From positions 124,001 to 188,000 of the forward strand of contig DATLFA010000010.1 in assembly GCA_035525225.1 (NCBI GenBank): 64,000 bases of DNA, read 5' to 3'. The DNA is from DATLFA01 sp035525225 (GTDB lineage: Bacteria; Actinomycetota; Acidimicrobiia; Acidimicrobiales; WLNW01). This document shows, piece after piece, positions 32,240-40,485 of the stretch. A program made the position numbers and the translations under genes. Below the pieces are notes generated by a model. It was not told where the DNA came from and did no database searches. It saw only the letters and a list, made by a program, of their open reading frames with translations. How positions within the stretch are numbered: position 1 is the first letter of the stretch; each line of letters starts with the position of its first letter.

Positions 32240-32995
32240 ATGACGATTCCGACCCTACGAGCCGACGACAAGATCGTCGTCGTGACCGGAGGCAGCAAGG
32301 GGCTCGGGCGCGCGATGGCGCTCGGTTTCGCGTCGGTCGGTGCCGATGTCGTCGTCGCCAGCCGTAAGCTCGAGCCGTGCCAACAGGTCGCCGACGAGAT
32401 TCGCGCGATGGGCCGGCGCGCGCTGGCGGTGTCGTGCCATGTCGGCGATTGGGCACAGTGCGAGGCGCTCGTCGCGGCGACGGTTGCGGAGTTCGGGCGC
32501 ATCGACGTGCTGGTGAACAACGCCGGCATCGCCCCGGTGCCGCCTTCGTTGAAGGACGTCACGAGCGAGCTCTTCGACAAGACAATCGACGTCAACCTGA
32601 AAGGGCCGTTGCGCTTGAGTGCCTTGGCCGCGGAACACATGCCTGCGGGCGGCGCGATCATCAACATCAGTTCGAAGGCTTCCACTCATCCTTCGCCCTT
32701 CACCGTCGTGTACGCGGTCGCGAAGGCGGGACTCAACGCGCTCACCGCGGCTGCCTCGCAAGAGTTCGGCCCCCGAGGCATTCGGGTGAACGGCATCATC
32801 TGCGGCACGTTCGATACCGACAGCCTTCGTCGCGCGTATCCGACCGACGAGGATCTGCTAGCGGTAGGCAGTCGTCTGAGTGTCGGCCGGGTCGCCCATG
32901 CCGACGAGATCGTCGGCACTGCGCTCTACCTCGCCAGCGACGCGTCGTCGTACATGACCGGCAAGATGGTGGTGCTCGACGGCGGCGGCGGCTGA
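32240..32995 (+). CDS. SDR-family oxidoreductase
   Basis: A 251-residue classical short-chain dehydrogenase. Dinucleotide motif 'VVVTGGSKGLGRAMALGF' (about 14-31), 'VNNAGIAPVPPS', catalytic Ser in 'INISSKAST', the active-site 'YAVAK' and 'GIRVNGIICGTFDTDSL'. It starts 4 bases after the kinase stop, so the ACAD, kinase and SDR form one operon. By comparison with LvaD it could interconvert 4-oxo- and 4-hydroxyacyl-CoA; this is an inference from context. Confidence 0.9.
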   Translation: MTIPTLRADDKIVVVTGGSKGLGRAMALGFASVGADVVVASRKLEPCQQVADEIRAMGRRALAVSCHVGDWAQCEALVAATVAEFGRIDVLVNNAGIAPVPPSLKDVTSELFDKTIDVNLKGPLRLSALAAEHMPAGGAIINISSKASTHPSPFTVVYAVAKAGLNALTAAASQEFGPRGIRVNGIICGTFDTDSLRRAYPTDEDLLAVGSRLSVGRVAHADEIVGTALYLASDASSYMTGKMVVLDGGGG

Positions 32996-33014
32996 GGCTC
33001 GGCAGAATGCTGGC

Positions 33015-33830
33015 TCAGAGCGCGGATTCGCCGGAGTCGACGAACAGAATCGAGCCCGACATCAAGATCGACATGTCGCTCGCGGCGAATAGGGCCGCAC
33101 GTGCGACGTCGTCGGGGACACCGATACGTCCCAGCGGCACGCGCCCTTCCATTTCGCGGATGAGCTCGCGTATCTCGGGTGTGGTGTAGCGGTCGAGAAA
33201 CGCGACGCGACCCTCGGTCTGTGTCATCGACGGAGCGATGGACAACACCCGGATGTCGTGCGGCGCGAGCTCGACCGACAGTGCCTTGGTGATGCCGACC
33301 ACCCCGTGCTTCGACGTGATGTAGTGCGCGACGCCGGGCGCGGCCTTCACCGCCCCGGTCGACGAGATGTTGATGATGACGCCGCCTTTACCGGCGGTGA
33401 CCATGTGGCGCGCCGCATGCTGCGCGCCCACGAAATAGCCGCGCACATTGACCGCGATCACGCGGTCCCACTCGGCGTGGTCGATCTCGAGGAATGGCGT
33501 ACTCGGATAGATGCCGGCGTTGTTCACCCAGATGTCGATGCCTCCGAGGACGCCGATGGACGCGTCGGCGAGGGCGGCGACCGACGCGCTGTCCGCCATC
33601 TCCACGGCAACCGCGTGGGCGGCGACGCCATAGAGCGTCGCTATCGCAGATGCGGCTTCCTGCGCGGCGTCTGCGTCGAGGTCGCCCAGCACGATCGAGG
33701 CGCCTGCTTCGGCAAAACGTTCGGCGATCGCCCGCCCGATGCCCTTCGCACCCCCCGTGATCACCGCGCGCCGACCGGCGAGGCTCCACAACTCGGGCAA
33801 TGAGTGTCCGCTCACGTCGGGTACTGCCAT
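33015..33830 (-). CDS. SDR-family oxidoreductase
   Basis: A 271-residue classical short-chain dehydrogenase: 'AVITGGAKGIGRAIAERFAEAGASIVLGDLDADAAQEAA' with the acidic residue after beta-2 favouring NAD(H), 'VNNAGIYPSTPF', 'INISSTGAVKAAPG', active site 'YITSK', and a closing 'MSGSILFVDSGESAL'. ATG 33830 has GAGGGG upstream; the longer in-frame start at 33896 is ignored. It is convergent with the SDR of the ACAD operon and divergent from the MerR gene. The substrate is unknown. Confidence 0.9.
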   Translation of the reverse strand: MAVPDVSGHSLPELWSLAGRRAVITGGAKGIGRAIAERFAEAGASIVLGDLDADAAQEAASAIATLYGVAAHAVAVEMADSASVAALADASIGVLGGIDIWVNNAGIYPSTPFLEIDHAEWDRVIAVNVRGYFVGAQHAARHMVTAGKGGVIINISSTGAVKAAPGVAHYITSKHGVVGITKALSVELAPHDIRVLSIAPSMTQTEGRVAFLDRYTTPEIRELIREMEGRVPLGRIGVPDDVARAALFAASDMSILMSGSILFVDSGESAL

Positions 33831-33937
33831 GCCCCACCCCTCGTTCGGTCGCTCGAGTCTTTCACGTCGAACTCCGTTCGGGCAGCAGTGCGGCACGAAG
33901 CCTTGTCCACCGATTGGGTATGAACCTCTATTTCGAG

Positions 33938-33967
33938 TTGACAGTTTTCGAATGATCGAGTTATAAA
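33938..33967 (+). promoter_or_regulatory. near-consensus promoter of the merR-STAS operon with direct repeats
   Basis: A perfect TTGACA (33938-33943) and TATAAA (33962-33967) with an 18-base spacer make the best sigma-70-type promoter in the window. The heptamer TCGAGTT occurs at 33933-33939 and again at 33956-33962, 23 bases apart (about two helical turns), overlapping both hexamers. TTTTCGAA lies in the spacer. These are likely binding sites for a regulator, possibly the MerR protein itself. Confidence 0.75.
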
Positions 33968-34011
33968 AAACCGACGAATCGAATGTCGGATATCGCCCGA
34001 AGAGGAGGGGT

Positions 34012-34365
34012 GTGCAGCTACCGATCGACGACGAGAACGCCCCGCTGTACGCCGTCGGGCAGGTTGCCGAGATGCTCGCGGTGCAGCCCGCGTTCCTGCG
34101 CCGGTTGGATCTCGAAAGAGTCGTGCAGCCGGCGCGGTCCGAGGGTGGACAACGGCGCTACAGCCGGGCCGAGATCGTGCAGGTGCAGCGGGTGTGGCAG
34201 ATGGCGGGCGAAGGCATGTCGCTGGCCGGGATTCGTCGCATCCTCGAGTTGGAGTTCCAAGTAGCGGACCTGAAAGAGCAGATCGCCTCCGAGGACGGCG
34301 CCACTCACGACGACACGCCCGAGGCAACTGCGTTGCCGGTGGCGGGTCGGGAGAGCCGGGGATGA
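34012..34365 (+). CDS. MerR-family transcriptional regulator (HspR-like)
   Basis: A 117-residue regulator with one MerR DNA-binding domain: 'LYAVGQVAEMLAVQPAFLRRLDLERVVQPARSEGGQRRYSRAEI' then 'MAGEGMSLAGIRRILELEFQVADLKEQI'. The 'EGMSLAGIRRILELE' helix is close to HspR and related actinobacterial repressors. No effector domain and no Cys metal site are present, so it is not a metal sensor of the MerR/CueR kind. GTG 34012 follows GAGGAGGGG. It overlaps the STAS gene by 4 bases (ATGA). Autoregulation is likely given the repeats in its promoter. Confidence 0.88.
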   Translation: MQLPIDDENAPLYAVGQVAEMLAVQPAFLRRLDLERVVQPARSEGGQRRYSRAEIVQVQRVWQMAGEGMSLAGIRRILELEFQVADLKEQIASEDGATHDDTPEATALPVAGRESRG

Positions 34366-34658
34366 GCGAACAGATCGTCGAACTCGCGGTCATCGAGGGT
34401 CGCCCCAGCATTCGCGGTGAGTGCGATCTGTCCAATTCCCCCGAGCTCGCGGCCTGGCTCGATACGTTCGACGGTGCGCCCATCGAGTTGGACCTCAGCG
34501 GGGTGACCTTCCTCGACTCGTCTGCGCTGCACGTGCTGATCACGGCGCGGCAACGCAATCCCCGGATGCGCGTCGGGGCCGCGAGCGCGATCGTCCTCCG
34601 CCTCTTCGAAGTCACTGGCACGACGGACTACCTCATGGCAGGCACCGAAGACCGCTGA
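34362..34658 (+). CDS. STAS-domain anti-sigma factor antagonist
   Basis: A 98-residue single-domain protein. 'IELDLSGVTFLDSSALHVLITARQR' (about 44-68) is the conserved STAS loop, in which the Ser of 'DSSAL' is the usual phosphorylation site of SpoIIAA/RsbV-like antagonists. Such proteins release a sigma factor when dephosphorylated by a SpoIIE-type phosphatase; one such phosphatase is encoded at 49741-50913. No anti-sigma kinase is nearby. Coupling to an HspR-like MerR gene suggests a stress-response role, which is inferred. Confidence 0.87.
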   Translation: MSEQIVELAVIEGRPSIRGECDLSNSPELAAWLDTFDGAPIELDLSGVTFLDSSALHVLITARQRNPRMRVGAASAIVLRLFEVTGTTDYLMAGTEDR

Positions 34659-34701
34659 GCGGATCGGGCTTAGCTGCCCTTCACGGCGCTGCGCTGATGC
34701 G

Positions 34702-35862
34702 CTAGGAGTGAGGGGTCTCGGTGATGTCGGCGTCGGCATCGAGGCCGAGATGGGCGCAGATGTTCCCGACGAGGATCTTCCGTTTGAGGTCATCGTCGAT
34801 GCCGTCGAACATGTCCTTGACCTGCTGGCTCGACGTGGGAAAGGTGCCCACCGAGTGCGGGAAGTCGCTGCCCCACACGAAACGTTCGAGCGGCACGAGG
34901 TGGCCCATCTTCAACACCGGTGCGTCGCGCACCATGCCGAAGAGCGTGTGCTGCAAGATGTACTCCGACGGCTCTTGCTCGAGCGGATGGTTGAACCAGT
35001 CGTTGAACTCGTGGTAGTTGCGGTCCATGTAATAGAGCATGCCCGGGATGTACGCGCAGTTGAGTTCGGCGAAATAGAACTGGAGCTGTGGGAAGCGGTC
35101 GAACACGCCATGGACGATCAACTGCGCCAGCGTTGCCGCGGGAGCCATCGGCGTGTGTTGCGACATTGCCGCTTCGACCGACCACTGTGAAGTGTCGGCG
35201 CGGGGATCGCCTCGCCAGACCGCGCCGCCGAAGCTGAAGTGGGGCGACAGCGCCATGCCCAACTCGAGCGATAGGGCCCAGAACTTGTCGTCTTCGGGCT
35301 TGGGCGCCCCTGAACCGTTGGGAAATTGCAGCAGTTGGATGGTGCGGAAGCCCAACTCTTTGGCCCGCTTGAGTTCGGCGAGCGCGTCGTCGATGCCGGA
35401 GATGGGCATGAGTGCGTTGGCAATGAGGCGGTCGGGAGCGATTGAGGTGTAGTCGGTGGCGAGCCAGGTGTTGTATGCCTGCACGATCGACAGGTAGACG
35501 GACTTGTCCGAGATCGACTCGATGAATCGCGCGACGAACACGGGCGCGAACAGAACCTCGGCATCGATGCCGTCGATGTCTTGTTCGTGCAAGCGCTGGA
35601 CCGCGTCGCCGGCGCCCTCGCGCCGCGAGCCGTCCTCGTTGAAGTAGCTGGCGTTGGCGAACTTGACGGGCCCACGGCCCTTGATGTTCTGACCGTTGTG
35701 CAACATCGGCTGGCCCTCGACGAGCCACCCATCGGCGCCACCGGGGAGACGAATCAGGCGAGGAGCACGGTCGCGGTTCTGCTCGGGGACGTACTTCAAC
35801 CACCCGTCCGGCGGCGTCTCGACGTGCCCATCACCGGAAACGATCTTGTATTTGCGTCCCAT
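34702..35862 (-). CDS. amidohydrolase family 2 (TIM-barrel) protein
   Basis: A 386-residue metal-dependent hydrolase/decarboxylase of the Amidohydro_2 type. It begins 'IVSGDGHVETPPDGWLKYVPEQ' (the first metal motif in the form D-x-H). It carries 'HEQDIDGIDAEVLFAPVF', 'SPHFSFGGAVW', 'FPQLQFYFAELNCAYIPGMLYYMD' and the terminal metal Asp in 'FVWGSDFPHSVGTFP'. Mycobacterial and acidimicrobial genomes hold many such paralogues, some acting on ring-cleavage products. ATG 35862 follows GGAGGAACG. It is convergent with the STAS gene and divergent from an SDR. Confidence 0.88.
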   Translation of the reverse strand: MGRKYKIVSGDGHVETPPDGWLKYVPEQNRDRAPRLIRLPGGADGWLVEGQPMLHNGQNIKGRGPVKFANASYFNEDGSRREGAGDAVQRLHEQDIDGIDAEVLFAPVFVARFIESISDKSVYLSIVQAYNTWLATDYTSIAPDRLIANALMPISGIDDALAELKRAKELGFRTIQLLQFPNGSGAPKPEDDKFWALSLELGMALSPHFSFGGAVWRGDPRADTSQWSVEAAMSQHTPMAPAATLAQLIVHGVFDRFPQLQFYFAELNCAYIPGMLYYMDRNYHEFNDWFNHPLEQEPSEYILQHTLFGMVRDAPVLKMGHLVPLERFVWGSDFPHSVGTFPTSSQQVKDMFDGIDDDLKRKILVGNICAHLGLDADADITETPHS

Positions 35863-36001
35863 ACTGCGTTCCTCCGTCTCGTCGCGCCCGACCCGCGCCG
35901 GCGACCTGCGCCACGCTACGGCATCCGCTGCCGTTGTCGCCGTGCGCGGCCACGAAATGCTGTAACGGGTCGTCCGTGACGGGCCGCGCTACGGTCACCC
36001 G

Positions 36002-36787
36002 ATGACCTTCTCCGATCCATCGGCAGAGCCGCTCGCACGTTTGGTGTCGCTGGCGGGACGCGGTGTCGTCGTCACCGGGGGCGCACGAGGACTCGGCTTG
36101 GCCATCGCGCAGCGCGCGGTCGAGGCGGGTGCCTCGGTGTTGATCGTCGACCGCGACGAGGACCGGGCCGAGCGAGCGGCGTCGGCGCTGGCAGTCGAAT
36201 CGTTCGTGGGTGACATGGCCGACAGTGACCATGTCGAGCAGATGATGGCCGAGGCACATCGAGTCTTGCCCAACGTGTACGGCCTCGTGAACAACGTCGG
36301 TTTGTTCTCGCCCGCTGCTTCCGCCGCCGAGATGTCGGACGAAGTGTGGCGGCTCATCATCGACACCGGACTTAGCTCTGCCTTCTATTGCTCGCGCGCG
36401 TTCGCCCACGCGGTTGATCCATCGATTGGCGGGTCGATCGTAATGAACGGTTCGATCGAATCGGTTCGCGGCCGGCCAAGGTTGGCGCATTACACCGCGG
36501 CGAAGTTCGGTATGGTCGGTCTCGCACAGACCTTGGCGATCGACTTCGGGCCTCGCAACATTCGCGTCAATGTGATCGGTCCCGGTCTCGTGGCGACCGA
36601 GAGCACCGCGTCGAGTCCGTTCGTCAGCGACCCGCCACAGCGCGCGGCGTGGGGTGCCGCATTGCCGGCGGGGCGAATGGCGGTGCCCGACGACGTCGCA
36701 CGCGTCGCGCTGTTCTTTCTGTCTGATCTCGCCGCGTTCGTCACCGGTACGACGTTGCTCGTCGACGGCGGCGAGCGCGCCGGCTGA
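36002..36787 (+). CDS. SDR-family oxidoreductase
   Basis: A 261-residue short-chain dehydrogenase with 'VVVTGGARGLGLAIAQRAVEAGASVLIVDRDEDRA' (NAD-type), 'VNNVGLFSP', 'NGSIESVRGR', active site 'YTAAK' and 'NIRVNVIGPGLVATESTAS'. TACGGT ends 6 bases before the ATG, consistent with a leaderless mRNA. It stands alone, divergent from the amidohydrolase and convergent with an alcohol dehydrogenase. The substrate is unknown. Confidence 0.9.
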   Translation: MTFSDPSAEPLARLVSLAGRGVVVTGGARGLGLAIAQRAVEAGASVLIVDRDEDRAERAASALAVESFVGDMADSDHVEQMMAEAHRVLPNVYGLVNNVGLFSPAASAAEMSDEVWRLIIDTGLSSAFYCSRAFAHAVDPSIGGSIVMNGSIESVRGRPRLAHYTAAKFGMVGLAQTLAIDFGPRNIRVNVIGPGLVATESTASSPFVSDPPQRAAWGAALPAGRMAVPDDVARVALFFLSDLAAFVTGTTLLVDGGERAG

Positions 36788-36805
36788 CGTCGCTTGGACG
36801 CGTGC

Positions 36806-37834
36806 TCAGCGCGTCAGGTCGTTGATCACCGCGCGGCCGAGGTATTTGCCGGCCTGTAACTCGTCGAAGATCGCATCGAGGTCGGATAGCGCGCCGGTGC
36901 GCGACACGTGGCTCTTGACGCGTCCGGCAGCGGCCAGGTCTACGAGTTCGCGCATGTCCTGCACCGTGCCGACCGCGGAGTAGATGATCGTCGGGTCCTT
37001 CATGAAGAACTCAAACGGGTTGAGCTCGATGTTGCCTTCGCTGGTCGCGGGCAGACCGACCGCCACGAACAACCCTTTGCGCCGTAGGAGTTTCATGCCG
37101 AGGCCGAAGCCCGCCATCTTTGCCGAGAACACGAGGCTGGCATCGACGCCGCCGAACTCGCGCTGCACCACTTCGATGGCTTCGTCGGCACCGACCGCGA
37201 GATGGGCGCCCATCGATCGTACGAACTCGAGCCGATCTTCGCCGATGTCGACGCCGACGACCTTGTAGCCGAACGCGGTGGCGATCTGTACGGCATAGTG
37301 ACCGAGACCTCCGGCAGCGCCGATGACCGCGATCGGGCGTCCGGGCAGCACCTGGTGCTTGAGCAGCTTCTTCACTGCGCCGTACGCGGTGAGACCGCCA
37401 CACGCGAGCGGTGCTTCGCCGTCGCCGACGCTGTCGGGCAGCTTCACGAGCCCCCGCGCGTACACGCTGAAGTACTCGGAGAAGGTGCCCATGACGCCTT
37501 TGGATTGCGCGCAATGGCGCGGCTCGCCTTTGAGGCAGTATTCGCATGCCCCGCACCAGTAGCCACCACCGGTGCCGCCGAGGCCGAGGATGACGCGGTC
37601 GCCGACATCCACGAATCGATCGGCACCGGGGCCGAGCGCGTGCACGACGCCTATGGCCTCGTGCCCGACGACGCCGGTACGAGGTACGCCCTGCCAGTCG
37701 CCGCGTACGATGTGCAGATCGGAGTGGCACACACCCGACGCGCTGATGCGCACCAACGCCTGGTCGGTCGCCGGTTCGGGCACATCCACGTCGCGGATGT
37801 GCAAGGTGCCGTCTTCGAGCCTCGCTGCTTTCAT
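36806..37834 (-). CDS. zinc-dependent alcohol dehydrogenase
   Basis: A 342-residue medium-chain enzyme with complete metal sites: catalytic zinc from 'GVCHSDLHIVRGDW' and 'GHEAIGVV', structural zinc from 'WCGACEYCLKGEPRHC', and the Rossmann motif 'VIGAAGGLGHYAVQIATA'. The class resembles NAD(P)-dependent alcohol dehydrogenases of the AdhA/AdhP group. ATG 37834 overlaps the stop of the TauD-like gene by 4 bases, so the two are co-translated and probably act on the same compound. Confidence 0.9.
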   Translation of the reverse strand: MKAARLEDGTLHIRDVDVPEPATDQALVRISASGVCHSDLHIVRGDWQGVPRTGVVGHEAIGVVHALGPGADRFVDVGDRVILGLGGTGGGYWCGACEYCLKGEPRHCAQSKGVMGTFSEYFSVYARGLVKLPDSVGDGEAPLACGGLTAYGAVKKLLKHQVLPGRPIAVIGAAGGLGHYAVQIATAFGYKVVGVDIGEDRLEFVRSMGAHLAVGADEAIEVVQREFGGVDASLVFSAKMAGFGLGMKLLRRKGLFVAVGLPATSEGNIELNPFEFFMKDPTIIYSAVGTVQDMRELVDLAAAGRVKSHVSRTGALSDLDAIFDELQAGKYLGRAVINDLTR

Positions 37835-38706
37835 CGTGGCAACTCCATTTGGTGGGGATCGGTGATGCCGAGGATATTGATGTGACGCATCATGCGCGGT
37901 TGGTCCTCGGAAAACGCTTCTCGGCCGTGTAACAGCTGAAGGTTGTGCCACAAGCACGCGTCGCCCTGCTGCCATTGGTGGCGGAAACGGAAGCGATCTT
38001 GCGTGCAGTAGTCGAAGAGTTCGGTGAGCAGCGCGTTGCTCTGTTCGGGTTCCATGCCGACAACTTGCGCGGTGTGGTTCGACTGTGGCCCCGCGTTGGG
38101 CCAAACGCTCTTGCGTCCCGTGCGTCCGTTGGGCTGGACGAGGGCAACCTCGGTACTCTGCTTACGGCTTGCGAGAGCGGTTGCCGACGCCTTGAAGTAC
38201 GTATCGAGGTCGAGGTCCTTGCGTAGGGCGTAACGCACCGAGAGCCCGTCGATGAGGTCCTTGCGCTCTTGGCTCAATGCGTCGTAGGCGGCGCGGAGAT
38301 CGACCCACAGGGTGGCCCCGCCTTCATCCGGGACGCACAACGCGTCGAGGTAGATGAACTCGATGAGCGGCGGCTCCTGGTGGAGGTCGCTGTGGTAATG
38401 AAGAGCGCCCGACCCGCCACTGCCCTGCACCGCACCGAGGTGCCGATTGCCGACCAGGTTGATGGCGGGATGATCCGTCATGCGTGACTTGTCGGCGAGG
38501 CTCGGCCGCAGCGGCCCGAAGGCGGAACAGAAGGCGACGAGCTGCGCATCGGTCGGCATCGCCGGCCCATTGCGAAAGATGAGCAACAGGTGCTCGTCGA
38601 GCGCGGCCTGCAGCGCGGCATGGGTCGCATCGTCGGGCACGACGCACAGGTCGACGCCTTCGACGTACGCCCCGAACCCTTCCCCGGTTGCCCTGATCGA
38701 CACCAC
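37831..38706 (-). CDS. TauD/TfdA-type Fe(II)/2-oxoglutarate dioxygenase
   Basis: A 291-residue dioxygenase from GTG 38706 (GTG 38703 equally possible; no strong ribosome site). The iron ligands fit 'LHYHSDLHQEPP' (H-x-D) and the distal His in 'LLHGREAFSEDQPRMMRHI', whose Arg residues bind 2-oxoglutarate. The start 'VVSIRATGEGFGAYVEGVDL' is typical of the family. Members hydroxylate sulfonates, aryloxyacids or similar compounds to unstable products. The linked ADH would handle an aldehyde or alcohol product. The longer open frame to 39303 overlaps the SnoaL gene and is not coding. Confidence 0.88.
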   Translation of the reverse strand: MVSIRATGEGFGAYVEGVDLCVVPDDATHAALQAALDEHLLLIFRNGPAMPTDAQLVAFCSAFGPLRPSLADKSRMTDHPAINLVGNRHLGAVQGSGGSGALHYHSDLHQEPPLIEFIYLDALCVPDEGGATLWVDLRAAYDALSQERKDLIDGLSVRYALRKDLDLDTYFKASATALASRKQSTEVALVQPNGRTGRKSVWPNAGPQSNHTAQVVGMEPEQSNALLTELFDYCTQDRFRFRHQWQQGDACLWHNLQLLHGREAFSEDQPRMMRHINILGITDPHQMELPR

Positions 38707-38814
38707 GGCTGGATTGTCGCGTACTTCGCGTGTGCCGGCGTGCTCGGCCCCTCGATGTCGGCGCAGACCGGGTAGTTTGTCGGACGGGACGCCGGGCACT
38801 GACGGGGGAGCGCC

Positions 38815-39297
38815 ATGAATGACGCGGAGTTGTTGCGGATGCTGGCCGACATCGAGGCCATCAAGCAATTGAAGGCGCGCTACTTCCGGCTCATGGACCA
38901 AAAGAGGTGGGACGAGTGGGCGATGGTCTTCGCCGAGGATGCCCATCTCGTGGTGCCCGAGGGCGGCGTCGACGAACGCGGCCGCACCGCCGTGGTGGCA
39001 TCGGTGAGTGGGGTCCTCGAAGGGGTGCGCACGGTGCACCACGGACACATGCCAGAGATCGAGATCACGGGCGCCGACACCGCCAAAGGGACGTGGGCGA
39101 TGTTCGACTACGTCGAGTTCCCACAAGGTGCGAGCGGTGCTCGCGTCGGGCTTCAGGGCTATGGCCACTACACGGAGCAGTACGTGCGCGAGGACGGTGA
39201 GTGGCGCATCGCCACCTTGCTGCTCTCGCGGCTGCGCATCGACCCACTCGGTGGTGGGCTTCCCGGCGTGCATCTCGGTGTCGATGCCGGCTCGTGA
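38815..39297 (+). CDS. SnoaL-like (NTF2-fold) protein
   Basis: A 160-residue single-domain protein: 'DIEAIKQLKARYFRLMDQKRWDEWAMVFAEDAHLVVPEGG', then beta strands ending 'WRIATLLLSRLRIDP'. This is the alpha+beta cone of SnoaL_4/nuclear-transport-factor-2-like enzymes, which includes dehydratases, isomerases and many uncharacterised catabolic proteins. The ATG follows GGGGGAG. It is divergent from the TauD gene and convergent with the GH3 gene. The function is unknown. Confidence 0.85.
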   Translation: MNDAELLRMLADIEAIKQLKARYFRLMDQKRWDEWAMVFAEDAHLVVPEGGVDERGRTAVVASVSGVLEGVRTVHHGHMPEIEITGADTAKGTWAMFDYVEFPQGASGARVGLQGYGHYTEQYVREDGEWRIATLLLSRLRIDPLGGGLPGVHLGVDAGS

Positions 39298-39315
39298 GTG
39301 CACGCGCGCAAGCCC

Positions 39316-40485
39316 TCATCCGGTCGATAGGCCTCGCCGCAATCGCATGACGCGGGCATAGGCGGCTTCGGCGTCGGCGCGGGGGATGCGCCCGTCGGTG
39401 ATCGCCGCCGCCAACGCCTCTTGGATCTGCGTGCACGGCGCGGCCTGCCGAGAGATGAAGAGGTCGACGCCGGCGTTGGCGGACGTGATGGCGACGTTGC
39501 CGATCGGCCCGAGCGCAGCGACCGCATCGGTGTCGAACGCGTCGGACACGATGACACCATCGAAGCGGAGTTGGTTGCGGAGCAGATCGCGGACGATCGG
39601 GCGTGAGACGACCGCGGGTACCGAGTCGAGAGAGGGGTACTGGGCGCTCGACATCATGACGAGATCCGCGCCGGCGCCGATGCCCGCCGCGAACGGAGGA
39701 AGGTCGGTCGAGCGCAGGACATCGGCCGGCACATCCACGATGCTCGCCGCGACGTCGGTGTTGATGGTCGCCGCGCCGAGACCGGGAAAGTGTTTGAGCG
39801 TCGCCGCCACTCGGCCGTCGTGGAGGCCGCGGACGAACGCGACGACGTCCGCGGCGACCGCAGTCGGGTCGGTGCCGAAGGAGCGTTGTTGGGCGGCCAG
39901 AAACGAACCGCTGCGGCCGATGTCGGCGACCGGCGCGAGGTCGACGTTGATTCCCCATTGCCGCAGTGCGTCGGCCGCCCCTGCTGCCTGGTCGTGGATG
40001 GCGGCCACGCCCTGGGTCCCGAGGGTTTGCGCCGACGCCACGGGAGGGCCGGGGATGCGCCGGACCATGCCGCCCTCTTGGTCGGTGGCGACGATCGCCG
40101 GGGCCGGATCGGGCGCGATGGCGGCGGCCTCTTGTATGGCCGCGGCGTTGGTGGCGGCGGTCGCGATGTCGGGGAGGTTCTGCCCGTACCAGAGGACCCC
40201 GGCAGCCTTGCCCTGGCGCAGCCGCGTCAGCAGATCCTCGGGAGCGTTCGCTTCGGCGTAACTACACAGCACACGGGCACCGGCGAGTGCATCAGCCGAT
40301 CGTGGAGCGGCCGAGGTCGAGGTCGGTGACGGTACGGAGGTCGCGGGCACTGTGACCGTGGTCGGAACCGTCGCCGGCGCGCCCGTGGTGTTTGTCGTGC
40401 CCACCGACGTCGAATCCGAACCGGAGCACGCGGCAACCGCGAGGAGCGCGAAGGCCAGCGCGCTTGGACGAGCGTGGCCGCTCAA
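39316..40485 (-). CDS. glycoside hydrolase family 3 lipoprotein (NagZ-like)
   Basis: A 389-residue exported enzyme. The signal 'PSALAFALLAVAACSGSD' ends in a lipobox (Cys about 20) and is followed by a Thr/Pro/Ser-rich linker. The GH3 catalytic barrel shows 'IVATDQEGGMVRRIPGPP', 'VDLAPVADIGRSGSF', 'RSFGTDPTAVAADVVAFVRGL', 'ATLKHFPGLGAA' and the nucleophile Asp in 'GVIVSDAFDTDAV'. The KHFPG and DQEGG motifs point to beta-N-acetylglucosaminidase of the NagZ type, involved in peptidoglycan turnover. It overlaps the preceding amidohydrolase gene by 4 bases, although the functions differ. Confidence 0.9.
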   Translation of the reverse strand: MSGHARPSALAFALLAVAACSGSDSTSVGTTNTTGAPATVPTTVTVPATSVPSPTSTSAAPRSADALAGARVLCSYAEANAPEDLLTRLRQGKAAGVLWYGQNLPDIATAATNAAAIQEAAAIAPDPAPAIVATDQEGGMVRRIPGPPVASAQTLGTQGVAAIHDQAAGAADALRQWGINVDLAPVADIGRSGSFLAAQQRSFGTDPTAVAADVVAFVRGLHDGRVAATLKHFPGLGAATINTDVAASIVDVPADVLRSTDLPPFAAGIGAGADLVMMSSAQYPSLDSVPAVVSRPIVRDLLRNQLRFDGVIVSDAFDTDAVAALGPIGNVAITSANAGVDLFISRQAAPCTQIQEALAAAITDGRIPRADAEAAYARVMRLRRGLSTG

